Notes: generated by a model from the sequence alone, not told the origin. A stretch of DNA of 32,804 bases from Bryobacterales bacterium (GCA_027459465.1 DAIDIH010000138.1:1-32804), one strand, 5' to 3'; shown: positions 15,681-24,099, numbered from the stretch's first letter. Numbers and translations are program-made.

Positions 15681-16172
15681 TCAGTTCCTCGAGTAGTAGC
15701 CGCCCATGGGGGGCTCGTCGTCTTCTTCGCCGCCGGACTCGCCATATTCGAGCTCGTCCATGATGTCGGTGAGCTCGTCGAACCACGGCGCGCGGCGCTC
15801 GTAGACATAGACGCGGCTCTGGAAGTCGAAGGAAAGTTCGATGGCGCAGGTGAAGCCCTCGTAGCGGCGTAACTCCTCGAGGCGATTTTCCGTTAGGCGA
15901 TAGTCGTCGGGGTCGAGGCCGGAGCTTTCCAGGCGGTCCAGCGCTTCGTTGATCATATCGGCGGTCATTTCACGGCGATGGAAGACGACCATGCTCACGC
16001 CGACGGCGTGAGCCACGGAGAGGAAGGCGCGATAGTCCTCGTAGCGTTCCGTATCCCAGTAGATCATCTGGGACGAATCGATTCCTCGCGCGTATCCGTG
16101 GTAAACAATGAAGCCTTCCCGCGCGAGAAAGTCTTCGATTTCGCTTTTTAAAGTGTCCAGATTACCGCTCAT
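15681..16172 (-). CDS. Uncharacterised acidic protein upstream of recJ
   Basis: The protein has 163 residues; I do not recognise the family. The sequence is soluble and mixed alpha/beta, with MSGNLDTLKSEIEDFLAREG at the start, a His/Tyr/Asp-rich stretch (VYHGYARGIDSSQMIYWDTE), then VAHAVGVSMVVFHRREMTAD and a highly acidic C-terminus (DELEYGESGGEEDDE). No signal peptide, membrane segment or metal motif is seen. It ends 10 bp before recJ and follows a zinc-ribbon protein gene by 66 bp. The sequence pattern looks like a real, constrained gene (balanced composition, good start), and the tight linkage suggests a link to recJ expression or nucleic-acid metabolism, which is inference. Confidence 0.7.
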   Translation of the reverse strand: MSGNLDTLKSEIEDFLAREGFIVYHGYARGIDSSQMIYWDTERYEDYRAFLSVAHAVGVSMVVFHRREMTADMINEALDRLESSGLDPDDYRLTENRLEELRRYEGFTCAIELSFDFQSRVYVYERRAPWFDELTDIMDELEYGESGGEEDDEPPMGGYYSRN

Positions 16173-16238
16173 GGCGCCGCATACAAAGTATCACAAGGCA
16201 GGAAGGGCGGCTTACCCAGTTAGCCGTTGGCCCTGGTA

Positions 16239-16511
16239 TCAGAGGAACGCGGTAGTCTTGATGCCTGAGACTTCGAACTGCTTGCGGCAGCGGACGTTCT
16301 TACAGCCGATTTTGTCGTCGAGCAGGACCATATAGCTGGCGGCCTTGGCGAACTTGGCGCGGTCGCGTTCGTCGGCGTGGCCGGGGAGTTTGGGGATTTT
16401 GGTGCGCACGAGCCAGCGCAGTTGGTAGGTCTCCGAGGTCCGGCAGTAGGGGCAGTTGAGCGAAGCGGGCTTGGTGGTCTGGGATTCTTTGTAGAAGGCG
16501 CGTTCGTCCAT
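16239..16511 (-). CDS. Small zinc-ribbon protein of unknown function
   Basis: The protein has 90 residues with two Cys pairs: C20-x2-C23 (NCPYCRT) and C70-x4-C75 (GCKNVRCRKQF). Together they would form a single zinc-binding knuckle. The intervening segment is basic (RWLVRTKIPK...ERDRAKFAK). No family name can be assigned. It starts 9 bp after the class-III aminotransferase stop, so it is likely co-transcribed. Possible roles are RNA or DNA binding or a structural accessory; there is no evidence to choose. Confidence 0.7.
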   Translation of the reverse strand: MDERAFYKESQTTKPASLNCPYCRTSETYQLRWLVRTKIPKLPGHADERDRAKFAKAASYMVLLDDKIGCKNVRCRKQFEVSGIKTTAFL

Positions 16512-16520
16512 GGGATCCGC

Positions 16521-17831
16521 CTAAACGGCCTGCGGCTGGAATTTGGCGACGGCGGCGGTGATGCTCGCATCGAGGCGGAGGGCGAATTCGTCGACGTCGC
16601 TGGTGGCGATGTTCATCGGCGGGGAGAGGCGCACGACGTTTCCGTAGAGGCCGCCGCGGCCGATCATGATGCGGTTATCGCGGGCGGCTTCCATGACGGC
16701 GAGGGTAAGGGGCGTGGCGGGTTTCTTCGAACGGCGGTCCTCGACGAATTCGATGGCCTGGAGCAGGCCCATGCCGCGGACGTCGCCGACGACCGGATGC
16801 TTTTCCTTCAGCGCGAGGAGGGCTTCGCGGAGATAGGCGCCGACGCTGGTGACGTTGTCGCGGAGGCGGTGTTCCTCGATGTAGTCGAGCACGGCCTTGG
16901 CGGCGGTGGTGGTGATGGGATTGCCGCCGAAGGTGGAGATGGTGACGCCTTTCAATGCGTCGGCGATTTCGGGGCGGGCGATGGTGACGCCGACGGGGGC
17001 GCCGTTGGCGAGGCCTTTGGCGCTGGTGATGATGTCGGGGGTGACGCCCCACTGCTCGATGCCGAACCACTTGCCGCCGGTGCGTCCCCAGGCCGTTTGC
17101 ACTTCATCGCTGATGAAGACGCCGCCGTAGTTTCGCACGATGCGGGCGACGATGGCGAAGTACTCGGGCGGAGGCGTGATGAAGCCGCCGACGCCCTGGA
17201 TCGGCTCGGCGATCATGCCGGCGATGCGGCCGGAGGTGGTGGTGCGAATGACTTCCTCGACGTCCTGGGCGCACTTCAGCTCGCAGGACGGATATTCGAG
17301 GCCGAACGGGCAGCGGTAGCAGTAGGCGTTCGGGGCGTGAACGAAGCCGGGTTGGACGGGGCCGAGGCGCCATTGGCTCTGCGCGGTGGCGGTCATCATC
17401 AGCGCGCTGCGGCCATGGTAGGCGTGGCGGAGGGCGATCATCTCCGTGGAGCCGGTATAGCAGCGGGCGGTTAGAATCGCAGTTTCGTTGGCCTCGGTGC
17501 CGCTGTTGGTGAAAAAAGATTTTGTCAGCGCGCGGCCTGGCGTGATGGTGGCTAGTTTGGCGGCGAGTTCGGCTTGGGGGGCGTTGGCGAAGACGGTGGA
17601 GACGTGCTGCAGCGTGTCTAGCTGCTTGTGGACCTTGGCGTTCACTTCGTCGTTGCAGTGGCCGACGCTGACGGTGACGATGCCGCCGAAAAAGTCGAGG
17701 TACTGGTTGCCGTCGGCGTCCCAGACGTATTGGTCCTTGGCGCGGGTGACCAGCAGGGGTTCCTTGAAATAGTGAAAAACAGCGGGGAAAATGAAACTTT
17801 TGTGAGCGAGAATGATGTCGTCTTTGTTCAT
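16521..17831 (-). CDS. Class III PLP-dependent aminotransferase (AGXT2-like)
   Basis: From ATG 17831 the protein has 436 residues, the usual length. Features of class III (subgroup II) aminotransferases are N109-S-G-T-E-A-N (PLP phosphate site, 109-115), S241-D242-E-V-Q (Asp to the PLP ring nitrogen) and S-A-K272-G (Schiff-base lysine). A cysteine cluster YCYRCPFGLEYPSCELKC (C171, C174, C183, C187) is typical of alanine-glyoxylate / beta-aminoisobutyrate-pyruvate-like transaminases (AGXT2 group). Likely reaction: transfer of an omega- or alpha-amino group to pyruvate or glyoxylate. The in-frame extension beyond 17831 does not look coding and overlaps the divergent glycosyltransferase. It is the first gene of the minus-strand run leading to recJ. 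Confidence 0.88.
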   Translation of the reverse strand: MNKDDIILAHKSFIFPAVFHYFKEPLLVTRAKDQYVWDADGNQYLDFFGGIVTVSVGHCNDEVNAKVHKQLDTLQHVSTVFANAPQAELAAKLATITPGRALTKSFFTNSGTEANETAILTARCYTGSTEMIALRHAYHGRSALMMTATAQSQWRLGPVQPGFVHAPNAYCYRCPFGLEYPSCELKCAQDVEEVIRTTTSGRIAGMIAEPIQGVGGFITPPPEYFAIVARIVRNYGGVFISDEVQTAWGRTGGKWFGIEQWGVTPDIITSAKGLANGAPVGVTIARPEIADALKGVTISTFGGNPITTTAAKAVLDYIEEHRLRDNVTSVGAYLREALLALKEKHPVVGDVRGMGLLQAIEFVEDRRSKKPATPLTLAVMEAARDNRIMIGRGGLYGNVVRLSPPMNIATSDVDEFALRLDASITAAVAKFQPQAV

Positions 17832-17921
17832 GACCGCGCCCTCTTGCGGCTCCTTCAAGATCGTATCATCGGAGGATGACCGACGCTTGCGCGGGGAGCA
17901 GGCCGGGCCGCGCGAGCGACG

Positions 17922-18992
17922 ATGCGGACCGGCATTGACGCGACGCCGTTGACCGCTGTTTCCGGCGGGGTGGCCCGGTACACGCACGAGTTGAGCCGTG
18001 CGCTGGCGGTGCGCTTTCCGGAAGACGAATTCTGGCTGCTGTCCGACCAGAGTTTCCCGTATCCCGGCGAGGAGATTCAAAACCTGAGGCGCGGGACGGG
18101 ACCGGCAAACCGGATTGAGCGGCGGTGGTGGCTGTGGGGCTTGCAGGGGGCGATTCGGCGGCATCGAATCGACGTGTTTCATGGGACGGATTTCGCGGTG
18201 CCATACCTGCCAGTGCGGCCGAGCGTGATGACGCTGCACGATCTTTCGCCGTGGCTCGACCCGCGATGGCACACGGACGCGGGGCGGATCCGGCGCCGAA
18301 CGCCGCTGCTGCTTCGCCTGGGACGGGCGACGATGGTGGTGACGCCGACCGATGCGGTGCGCAAGGCCGCGATGGAGCGGTTTCATATTCCCGAGAGCCG
18401 GATTGTGGCGGTGCCTCATGGGGCGAATCCGCGATTTCATCCGGGGGAAGCGGCGGCGCGGACGATGCCGTATTTCTTGTTTGTGGGGACGGTCGAGCCG
18501 AGGAAGAACCTGCGGATGCTGATGGAGGCCTGGCGCGAGGTACGGAAAACGTGTGACGTTGAACTCGTGTTTGCAGGGCGCGTGCGGCGGGACTTCGGTC
18601 CGTTACCCGAGGAGCCGGGCATGATCTTTCTCGGGGCGGTGGAAGAGGAGAAGTTGCCGGCGTTGTACGCGGGCGCGGTGGCGGTGGTTTATCCGTCGCT
18701 TTACGAGGGCTTCGGGTTGCCGGCGCTGGAGGCGATGCAGTGTGGGGCGATGGTGATCGCGTCGCGGGATGCGGCGATCCGGGAAGTGGCGGCCGACGGT
18801 GCGTTGTGCCTGGAGGCCAACGATAGGAAGGCGTGGGTGGAGGCGATGGCGCGCGCGGCGGGCGATGCGGAGTGGGTTCGGGCGTGGCGCGAGCGGGGGC
18901 TGAAACGGGCGGCGCAGTTTTCCTGGACGCGCACGGCGGAACTCACGCGGGAGGTTTATGCCGAAGCGCAGCGGCGATTCCGGCGCGGCTGA
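17922..18992 (+). CDS. Glycosyltransferase family 4/GT1-type (GT-B fold)
   Basis: The protein has 356 residues with a GT-B fold. The N-terminal acceptor domain opens MRTGIDATPLTAVSGGVARY and contains DVFHGTDFAVPYLP and MTLHDLSPWL. The C-terminal donor domain starts at YFLFVGTVEPRKNLRMLMEA and has the retaining-enzyme E-x7-E motif (E262...E270 in YEGFGLPALEA), as in mannosyl- and other hexosyltransferases of GT4. It probably adds a sugar during assembly of a surface polysaccharide in the cytosol. It is the first gene of the plus-strand glycan cluster, divergent from the aminotransferase with a 90-bp gap. Its 3' end overlaps the next gene by 35 bp. Confidence 0.88.
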   Translation: MRTGIDATPLTAVSGGVARYTHELSRALAVRFPEDEFWLLSDQSFPYPGEEIQNLRRGTGPANRIERRWWLWGLQGAIRRHRIDVFHGTDFAVPYLPVRPSVMTLHDLSPWLDPRWHTDAGRIRRRTPLLLRLGRATMVVTPTDAVRKAAMERFHIPESRIVAVPHGANPRFHPGEAAARTMPYFLFVGTVEPRKNLRMLMEAWREVRKTCDVELVFAGRVRRDFGPLPEEPGMIFLGAVEEEKLPALYAGAVAVVYPSLYEGFGLPALEAMQCGAMVIASRDAAIREVAADGALCLEANDRKAWVEAMARAAGDAEWVRAWRERGLKRAAQFSWTRTAELTREVYAEAQRRFRRG

Positions 18993-20178
18993 GGCGGCGC
19001 GTGTTCTGGTGCTATCGCCGGAGGCGCCGTTTCCGGCGGTCGGCGGCGGAGCGCTGCGGACGGCTTCGCTGGTTCATTATTTTGCGCGGCGCGGGCCGGT
19101 GGATTTGATCCTGTTCCGGCAACCGGGCGAGGCGGACCCCGCGGCTGCGATTCCGGACAGCGTCGGTGGCGAAAGGTTCGTGATGAATCTGAGTTATCAC
19201 GCCCGGCACAGCGCGGCGCGAATCTGGCGGAATGCGGGGCGTGCATTGCGGGGAGTGCCGCCGCTGGTGGACCGGTTTCGGGGTTTCGACGGCGAGATCG
19301 CCGGGGCGCTGGCGGGACGGCGGTACCGGCTTGGGGTGATCGAACATCTCTGGTGTGCGCCGTATCTTCCATTGCTGCGGGACTGCTGCGAGGAGGTGTG
19401 GGTGGACCTGCACAATGTGGAGTCGGTGCTGCAGGGCAGGGAAGCGGAGATTGCGCCGGGTCCGGCAAGGGTGGGATTCCGGCGGTTCGCGCAGGCCTAC
19501 GCGGTGCTGGAGGGGGAACTGCTGCCGCGATTTGACCGCGTGCTGGTGGCGTCCGAGGAAGACGCCGAGGCGGTGAAGAGGCTGGCGCCACGTGCGAAAA
19601 CGACGATATTTCCGAACACAATTCCGCTTCATCCCGCGCCCGTGCGAGTGGAGGAGAACGCCATCGCCTTCAGCGGGAATCTCGCGTATCAGCCGAATAT
19701 GGAGGCCGTGCGGTACTTCGCTCGCGAGGTGTGGCCGTTGCTTCGGGCGAAGTGGCCGGGCCTGGTGTGGCGGATTATCGGAAAGAACCCGGCGGCAATT
19801 GAAAGATATGTATGCGAAGCAGATTACATTCAAGTAGTGGGGCCGGTGGAAGACGCGATCGGGGAACTGGCGCGGGCGCGTGTGGTAGTTGTGCCAGTGC
19901 TGGCGGGGAGCGGGACACGGGTGAAGATTTTGGAGGCATGGGCGGCGGGGGCGCCGGTGGTTTCGACGAGCATCGGCGCGGAGGGATTGGGCGCGCGGGC
20001 TGGAGAGCATCTGCTCGTTGCCGACTCGCCGGTGCAATTTAGCGAAACGGTATCGGTTTTGTTGACATCCCAAGGCTTGCGGCAACAGATCGGGGCAGGG
20101 GGCCGGAAGCTGTATGAAGAGCGGTTTAGCTGGGAGGCGGGATGGCGGGGACTGGACGAAACGGCTTGCGTGAGGTAA
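18958..20178 (+). CDS. Glycosyltransferase (GT-B, family 4-like)
   Basis: The protein has 406 residues. The N-terminal domain begins RVLVLSPEAPFPAVGGGALR (glycine-rich loop), and the donor domain contains IAFSGNLAYQPNMEAVRYFA, VWRIIGKNPAA and GSGTRVKILEAWAAGAPVVS (E326), the pattern seen in GT4 enzymes with a GTRxKxLE motif instead of the classical EGFGLPxLE. It differs clearly from its two neighbours, so the three enzymes probably add different sugars or linkages. The start ATG 18958 lies inside the previous gene and has a strong GGGAGG at 18949-18954, which supports the 35-bp overlap. A terminator-like hairpin follows the stop. Confidence 0.87.
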   Translation: MPKRSGDSGAAEAARVLVLSPEAPFPAVGGGALRTASLVHYFARRGPVDLILFRQPGEADPAAAIPDSVGGERFVMNLSYHARHSAARIWRNAGRALRGVPPLVDRFRGFDGEIAGALAGRRYRLGVIEHLWCAPYLPLLRDCCEEVWVDLHNVESVLQGREAEIAPGPARVGFRRFAQAYAVLEGELLPRFDRVLVASEEDAEAVKRLAPRAKTTIFPNTIPLHPAPVRVEENAIAFSGNLAYQPNMEAVRYFAREVWPLLRAKWPGLVWRIIGKNPAAIERYVCEADYIQVVGPVEDAIGELARARVVVVPVLAGSGTRVKILEAWAAGAPVVSTSIGAEGLGARAGEHLLVADSPVQFSETVSVLLTSQGLRQQIGAGGRKLYEERFSWEAGWRGLDETACVR

Positions 20179-20196
20179 GCCACGCGGGGTCAGGGA

Positions 20197-20229
20197 TTTC
20201 CGTTCCAACGTCGGGGACGGGGAATTTTT
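20197..20229 (+). terminator. Rho-independent terminator-like hairpin after the second glycosyltransferase gene
   Basis: CCGTTCC (20200-20206) pairs with GGGACGG (20214-20220) around a 7-nt loop, with one G-U pair; weaker pairs extend the stem to about 20197/20223. The T-run at 20225-20229 follows directly. It sits in the only sizeable gap (68 bp) inside the glycosyltransferase cluster. Confidence 0.45.
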
Positions 20230-20234
20230 ATACT
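20229..20234 (+). promoter_or_regulatory. -10-like element before the third glycosyltransferase gene
   Basis: TATACT at 20229-20234 begins in the T-run of the preceding terminator and ends 12 nt before the ATG at 20247. No convincing -35 box is visible. The arrangement suggests that a new transcription unit starts here. Confidence 0.4.
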
Positions 20235-20246
20235 GGAATCTAGCAC

Positions 20247-21398
20247 ATGCGTTTTTCCGTTGACGCGCACGCGATCGGGCAGAAACTCACCGGCAACGAG
20301 ACCTATGTCCGGAATCTGTTGCAGGGCTTTGCCTCGCTCGACGGAGAAGCGGAGTTTTACGCTTACATTTCGCGGCCCGCGGCAGCGGACGCTATTCCGA
20401 CGGCGGTGAAGACGCGGCTGGTTTCGGTAAATCCGTATGTCCGGTTGGGTTATGATTTGCCGCGGCGGCTGAAGGCGGACCGGCCGGCGGCGCTGCACGT
20501 ACAGTACACGGCGCCTGTAGCCTGCGGGGGGGTGCCGCTGGTAGTGACGGTGCATGACGTGAGTTACCTTTCGCATCCGCAGTATTTCACTCCATTCCGG
20601 CGGCGCCAGTTGCGGCTGACGGTAAAGCGGACGGTGCGCCGGGCGGCGAAGGTGCTGGCGGTGAGCGAGTTTTCGCGGAAGGCCATTTTGGACGCTTACG
20701 GAATTGACGAAAGCAAGGTAGTGGTGGTGCCGAACGGGACCTCGGCGCGGTTTCGGCCGATGGCGCGGGAGGCGGCGGCAGTGTCGGTGCGGGAGCGCTT
20801 TGGTATTTCCGGGCCGTTCGTGCTGACGGTGGGAGACCTGCAGCCGCGGAAGAATCATCTGGGCTTGATTCGCGCGTTTGAGAGTCTGATGCGCAGCGAA
20901 CCGCGGTTGCGGCACCAGCTTGTTTTTGTGGGCAAAGACACGTGGCACTCGAAAGAGGTGCACGAGGCCGCGGCGCGTTCGCCGCTGGCAGAACGGATCC
21001 GGTTTACGGGGTTTGTGAGCGACGAGGACTTGGTGGCGTTCTACGGCGCCTGCGATCTGTTCGTGTTCCCGTCGTTCTACGAGGGATTCGGTTTGCCGAT
21101 TCTGGAGGCGATGGCGTGCGGGCGTGCGGTGGCGTGTTCGAACACGTCGGCGATCCCGGAGGTGGCCGATTCGGCCGCGCTGCTTTTCGATCCGTCGTCG
21201 AACTGGGAGATGGCGCTGGCGATGAAAGATCTGTTGGTGGATTCGGAACTGCGCGCGAGGATGGAGCGGCTGGCGCTGGCGCGGGCGGCGCATTTCAGTT
21301 GGGAGCGCGCGGCGCGCCAAACGCTCGAGGTTTACTACGAAGTGGCGGGGAAGAAGGCGGCGATTCCGGCGGAACAAGCGCAGGTTGCCGGACTATGA
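20247..21398 (+). CDS. Glycosyltransferase family 4 (mannosyltransferase-like)
   Basis: The protein has 383 residues with a GT-B fold. The N-terminus MRFSVDAHAIGQKLTGNETY carries the acceptor-side loop of GT4 mannosyl-type transferases. Further motifs are VTVHDVSYLSHPQYFTPFRR, PNGTSARFRP, FVLTVGDLQPRKNHLGLIRA, and the E-x7-E motif at E279...E287 (YEGFGLPILEA). It resembles the first glycosyltransferase of the cluster in motif layout but is not a recent copy. It has its own likely promoter upstream. Its stop overlaps the next start as ATGA (21395-21398), so translation of the two is coupled. Confidence 0.9.
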   Translation: MRFSVDAHAIGQKLTGNETYVRNLLQGFASLDGEAEFYAYISRPAAADAIPTAVKTRLVSVNPYVRLGYDLPRRLKADRPAALHVQYTAPVACGGVPLVVTVHDVSYLSHPQYFTPFRRRQLRLTVKRTVRRAAKVLAVSEFSRKAILDAYGIDESKVVVVPNGTSARFRPMAREAAAVSVRERFGISGPFVLTVGDLQPRKNHLGLIRAFESLMRSEPRLRHQLVFVGKDTWHSKEVHEAAARSPLAERIRFTGFVSDEDLVAFYGACDLFVFPSFYEGFGLPILEAMACGRAVACSNTSAIPEVADSAALLFDPSSNWEMALAMKDLLVDSELRARMERLALARAAHFSWERAARQTLEVYYEVAGKKAAIPAEQAQVAGL

Positions 21399-22102
21399 AA
21401 TTCGGAGCGTACGGCGTAGGCGCCGCGTGCGGTCTGCTGCTGGTTTCTTCGCTGCCGATTGGCGCGGCGACGGCGGCGCAGATTCCTCCGATGGGCGGCG
21501 AACAGGTTCACTACGTGATCAACTGGCCGAGCGGATTGAGCCTGGGCGAAGCGAATCTGAGCGGGACGCGCAGTGCCGCGAAGCTGGTGATGGGTTTCCA
21601 GCTTGATGCTTCGATTCCGGGGTTCACGGTCTCGGACCAGTTTCGTTCGGAATCCTCGCCGGAATTTTGCTCGGCTTCGTTTGATAAGCACATCCACCAG
21701 GGCTCCCGGGCAGCGAACGAGACGACGACGTTTACGAGCGGTGGTTCGGCGACGCGGAAGACGGTGAACGGCGGGGATTCAACGTTCAGCACCGCTTCCT
21801 GCGCTCGCGACGCGTTGACGTATGTGTTCTTCGTACGGAGCGAGTTGAGCCAGGGACGGCTGCCGCCGGACGAGACGGTGTACTTCGGTGCCCCCTATCG
21901 CATTCATCTGGAATTCGGCGGAACCGAGCAGATTCAGGTGGCGGGCAAGGCGGTGGAAGCGGATAAGCTGAACGCTACGGCGCAAGGCGACGCCTCCAGC
22001 ATTCAGTTCGAGCTGTATTTCCTGAAAGACGCTTCCCGGACGCTGGCGATGGTGAAGGTGCCGTTTTCGATGGGCACGTTTTCGATGGTGGTTGACCGGT
22101 AG
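21395..22102 (+). CDS. Exported DUF3108-like protein
   Basis: The protein has 235 residues and a signal peptide (MKFGAYGVGAACGLLLVSSL, ending near ATAAQ). The mature part looks beta-rich, with GEQVHYVINWPSGLSLGEAN near the start, as in DUF3108 proteins, which are thought to be periplasmic lipocalin-like or beta-barrel-like proteins of unknown function. Two cysteines in the mature part (SPEFCSAS and TASCARD) might form a disulfide. The ATG at 21395 gives an ATGA overlap with the preceding glycosyltransferase and precedes the signal peptide; the frame is open upstream only as a shadow. Its location inside a glycan operon suggests a periplasmic step in polysaccharide handling, by inference. Confidence 0.8.
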   Translation: MKFGAYGVGAACGLLLVSSLPIGAATAAQIPPMGGEQVHYVINWPSGLSLGEANLSGTRSAAKLVMGFQLDASIPGFTVSDQFRSESSPEFCSASFDKHIHQGSRAANETTTFTSGGSATRKTVNGGDSTFSTASCARDALTYVFFVRSELSQGRLPPDETVYFGAPYRIHLEFGGTEQIQVAGKAVEADKLNATAQGDASSIQFELYFLKDASRTLAMVKVPFSMGTFSMVVDR

Positions 22103-22122
22103 CGCAAGGCTGCCGCCGTCGC

Positions 22123-24099
22123 ATGCGCGTCGCTTTCTTCTCTCCCCTTCCGCCGGCTAAGAGCGGGATCGCGGATTATTCGGCCACGCTGCTGGATGAG
22201 CTTCGCAAGCTTGTCGAAGTGAAGGTGTATCCGGAGCCGGGCGCGGCGGCGCCGTGCGAGGTGCCGCTGTATCAGATCGGCAACAACGGCTATCACCAGT
22301 TCTGCTACGAAGAGGCGCTGCGGAACCCGGGCGTGGTGGTGTTGCACGAGGCGAACCTGCACCATCTGATCGCCGAGATGACGATCAAGCGCGGGGACTG
22401 GGACGCGTATCTGCGCGAAGTGGAGTTCAACGGGGGCGCGGCGGCGCTGAGGTACGCGCGCGAGTATGTGGCGACGAGGAAGCGCGGTCCGGATTACGAA
22501 GGCGTGCCGATGCTGCGGCGGTTGCTGGCGGCTTCGCGCGGGTTGATTGTGCATAGCGGCTGCGTGGAAGACGCCGCGCGGGCGGCGGGCTACACGGGGC
22601 CGATCGCTCGCATTCCGCATGGGGCCTGGATTCCGCCGGTATCGGGCGTGGCGACGCGGGAGCGGCTGGGGGTTGTGGCCCAGACGCCGCTGATCGGCAT
22701 CTTCGGATTCCTCAAGCCGTACAAGCGCATTGCGGAGTCGCTGCGGGCGATGGCGAGGCTGGTGAAGCGGCACGGGCAGGCGCGGATGATTCTGGCGGGC
22801 GAGGCGCATCCGGAGTTGCATCTCGACTCGATGATTGCCTCCGGCGGTCTTGGGGCTCACGTGCGGGCGCTCGGGTTTCTTCCGATGGAGGAATTCGTCG
22901 AGGCGATCGCTGCGTGCGACATTGTGCTGAACCTGCGGCATCCGACGGTGGGGGAAAACTCGGGAACGCTGATGCGGGCGCTGGGTTTGGGGAAGGCTGT
23001 GCTGGTTTCCGACAACGGTTCGTTCCGCGAGCTGCCGGACGACGTGTGTTTGAAAGTGCCGGTGGATGCGAGCGAAGAAGACGTGTTGTTCGAGTATCTC
23101 GACCTGCTGGTCTCGCGGGGAGACCTGGCGCGGACGATGGGCGAGAGGGCGCGGACGTGGGTGGAGCGGGAGTGCAACTGGCCGTCAGTGGCGCGGAAGT
23201 ACGCATTGTTTCTCGAGCAGGTGGTGAAGGGCGAGACGGCCGGGATGGTGGAAGCGAAGGTTGAGGAAGCGGCGGCGCTGGAAGAGGTGAAACAGCCGCC
23301 TGCGCCGGCACAGGATCCGGAAGAGGCATGGCTGCTGGGCTGGGCGAAGAACGACGAGAGCCGGGCTTACATGCGGCAGCACATCACGCGGCTTCGCAAG
23401 ACGCTCGAAATGACGCCGCCCGGCGGGCCGGGGCGGCGGGTGCTCGAGATGGGCGCCTATTTGCAAATCACGCCGGCGCTGCGATACCGGCTGGGATACG
23501 AAGAGGTTCGCGGGTGTTACTACGGCGAGGCGGGGCGCACGGACCGGCGGACGGCGCGGCACGAGAGCGGGCAGGAGTTTGTCTGTGAGATCGACTTATT
23601 CGATGCCGAGGGGGATGTGTATCCTTATGCGGATGGATATTTTTCCACGGTGCTGTGCTGCGAGTTACTGGAGCATCTGCCCTCGGACCCGATGCACATG
23701 ATGAGCGAGATTCACCGGATTCTGGCTCCGGGCGGGCATTTGGTGCTGACGACGCCCAATGCGGTATCGCTGCGGGCGATCGAGTCGATCCTTGGCGGCG
23801 GACACCCAGGTTTCTTTCAGGCTTACTTGCGGCCGCGGCCGGAGGGCGAAATCGAGGCGCGGCACAACCGCGAATACACGCCCGCGGAGATCAGGAGGCT
23901 GCTTGAGGATTCGGGGTTTGAAGTGGAGCGGCTGGAGACGGGCGAGTTTTGCGATGCGCCGCATCCGGAGTTTCAATGGGTGGTGAACTTACTTGAAAGG
24001 TATCAATGCCCGACTGAGTTGCGCGGCGAGGATATCTTTGTGGTGGGGCGGAAAGCGCATCCGGTGCGCGAGCGGTATCCGGCGTGGCTGTATCAATGA
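22123..24099 (+). CDS. Glycosyltransferase (GT4-like) fused to a SAM-dependent methyltransferase-like domain
   Basis: The protein has 658 residues. Domain 1 (about 1-370) is a GT-B glycosyltransferase: MRVAFFSPLPPAKSGIADYS, VVVLHEANLHHLIAEM, IPHGAW, LIGIFGFLKPYKRI and E278-N-S-G-T-L-M-R-A-L. A Glu/Ala/Pro-rich linker (about 380-410) follows. Domain 2 (about 435-645) is a class I methyltransferase fold: RRVLEMGAYLQ (M443 to Q448) in the motif I place, STVLCCELLEHLPSDPMHMM, EIHRILAPGGHLVLTTPNAV and a C-terminal helix-strand region. Motif I lacks the usual GxGxG, so SAM binding is altered or lost. Fusion suggests a sugar is transferred and then methylated (or the reverse) on one glycan. It lies 20 bp after the DUF3108-like gene and overlaps the permease start by 4 bp. 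Confidence 0.87.
   Translation: MRVAFFSPLPPAKSGIADYSATLLDELRKLVEVKVYPEPGAAAPCEVPLYQIGNNGYHQFCYEEALRNPGVVVLHEANLHHLIAEMTIKRGDWDAYLREVEFNGGAAALRYAREYVATRKRGPDYEGVPMLRRLLAASRGLIVHSGCVEDAARAAGYTGPIARIPHGAWIPPVSGVATRERLGVVAQTPLIGIFGFLKPYKRIAESLRAMARLVKRHGQARMILAGEAHPELHLDSMIASGGLGAHVRALGFLPMEEFVEAIAACDIVLNLRHPTVGENSGTLMRALGLGKAVLVSDNGSFRELPDDVCLKVPVDASEEDVLFEYLDLLVSRGDLARTMGERARTWVERECNWPSVARKYALFLEQVVKGETAGMVEAKVEEAAALEEVKQPPAPAQDPEEAWLLGWAKNDESRAYMRQHITRLRKTLEMTPPGGPGRRVLEMGAYLQITPALRYRLGYEEVRGCYYGEAGRTDRRTARHESGQEFVCEIDLFDAEGDVYPYADGYFSTVLCCELLEHLPSDPMHMMSEIHRILAPGGHLVLTTPNAVSLRAIESILGGGHPGFFQAYLRPRPEGEIEARHNREYTPAEIRRLLEDSGFEVERLETGEFCDAPHPEFQWVVNLLERYQCPTELRGEDIFVVGRKAHPVRERYPAWLYQ

Noticed and set aside
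17876-17938. Possible 20-codon upstream reading frame before the first glycosyltransferase
   Set aside because: GGAGG is directly adjacent to the ATG with no spacing, and the peptide shows no known leader features.
20190-21377. 395-codon minus-strand open frame opposite the third glycosyltransferase
   Set aside because: Arg/His/Pro/Gln-rich composition with no motifs is typical of the complement of a GC-rich gene.
20942-21394. Upstream extension of the DUF3108-like gene
   Set aside because: It lies entirely over the glycosyltransferase coding sequence in another frame; the signal peptide start at 21395 with ATGA coupling is clearly better.
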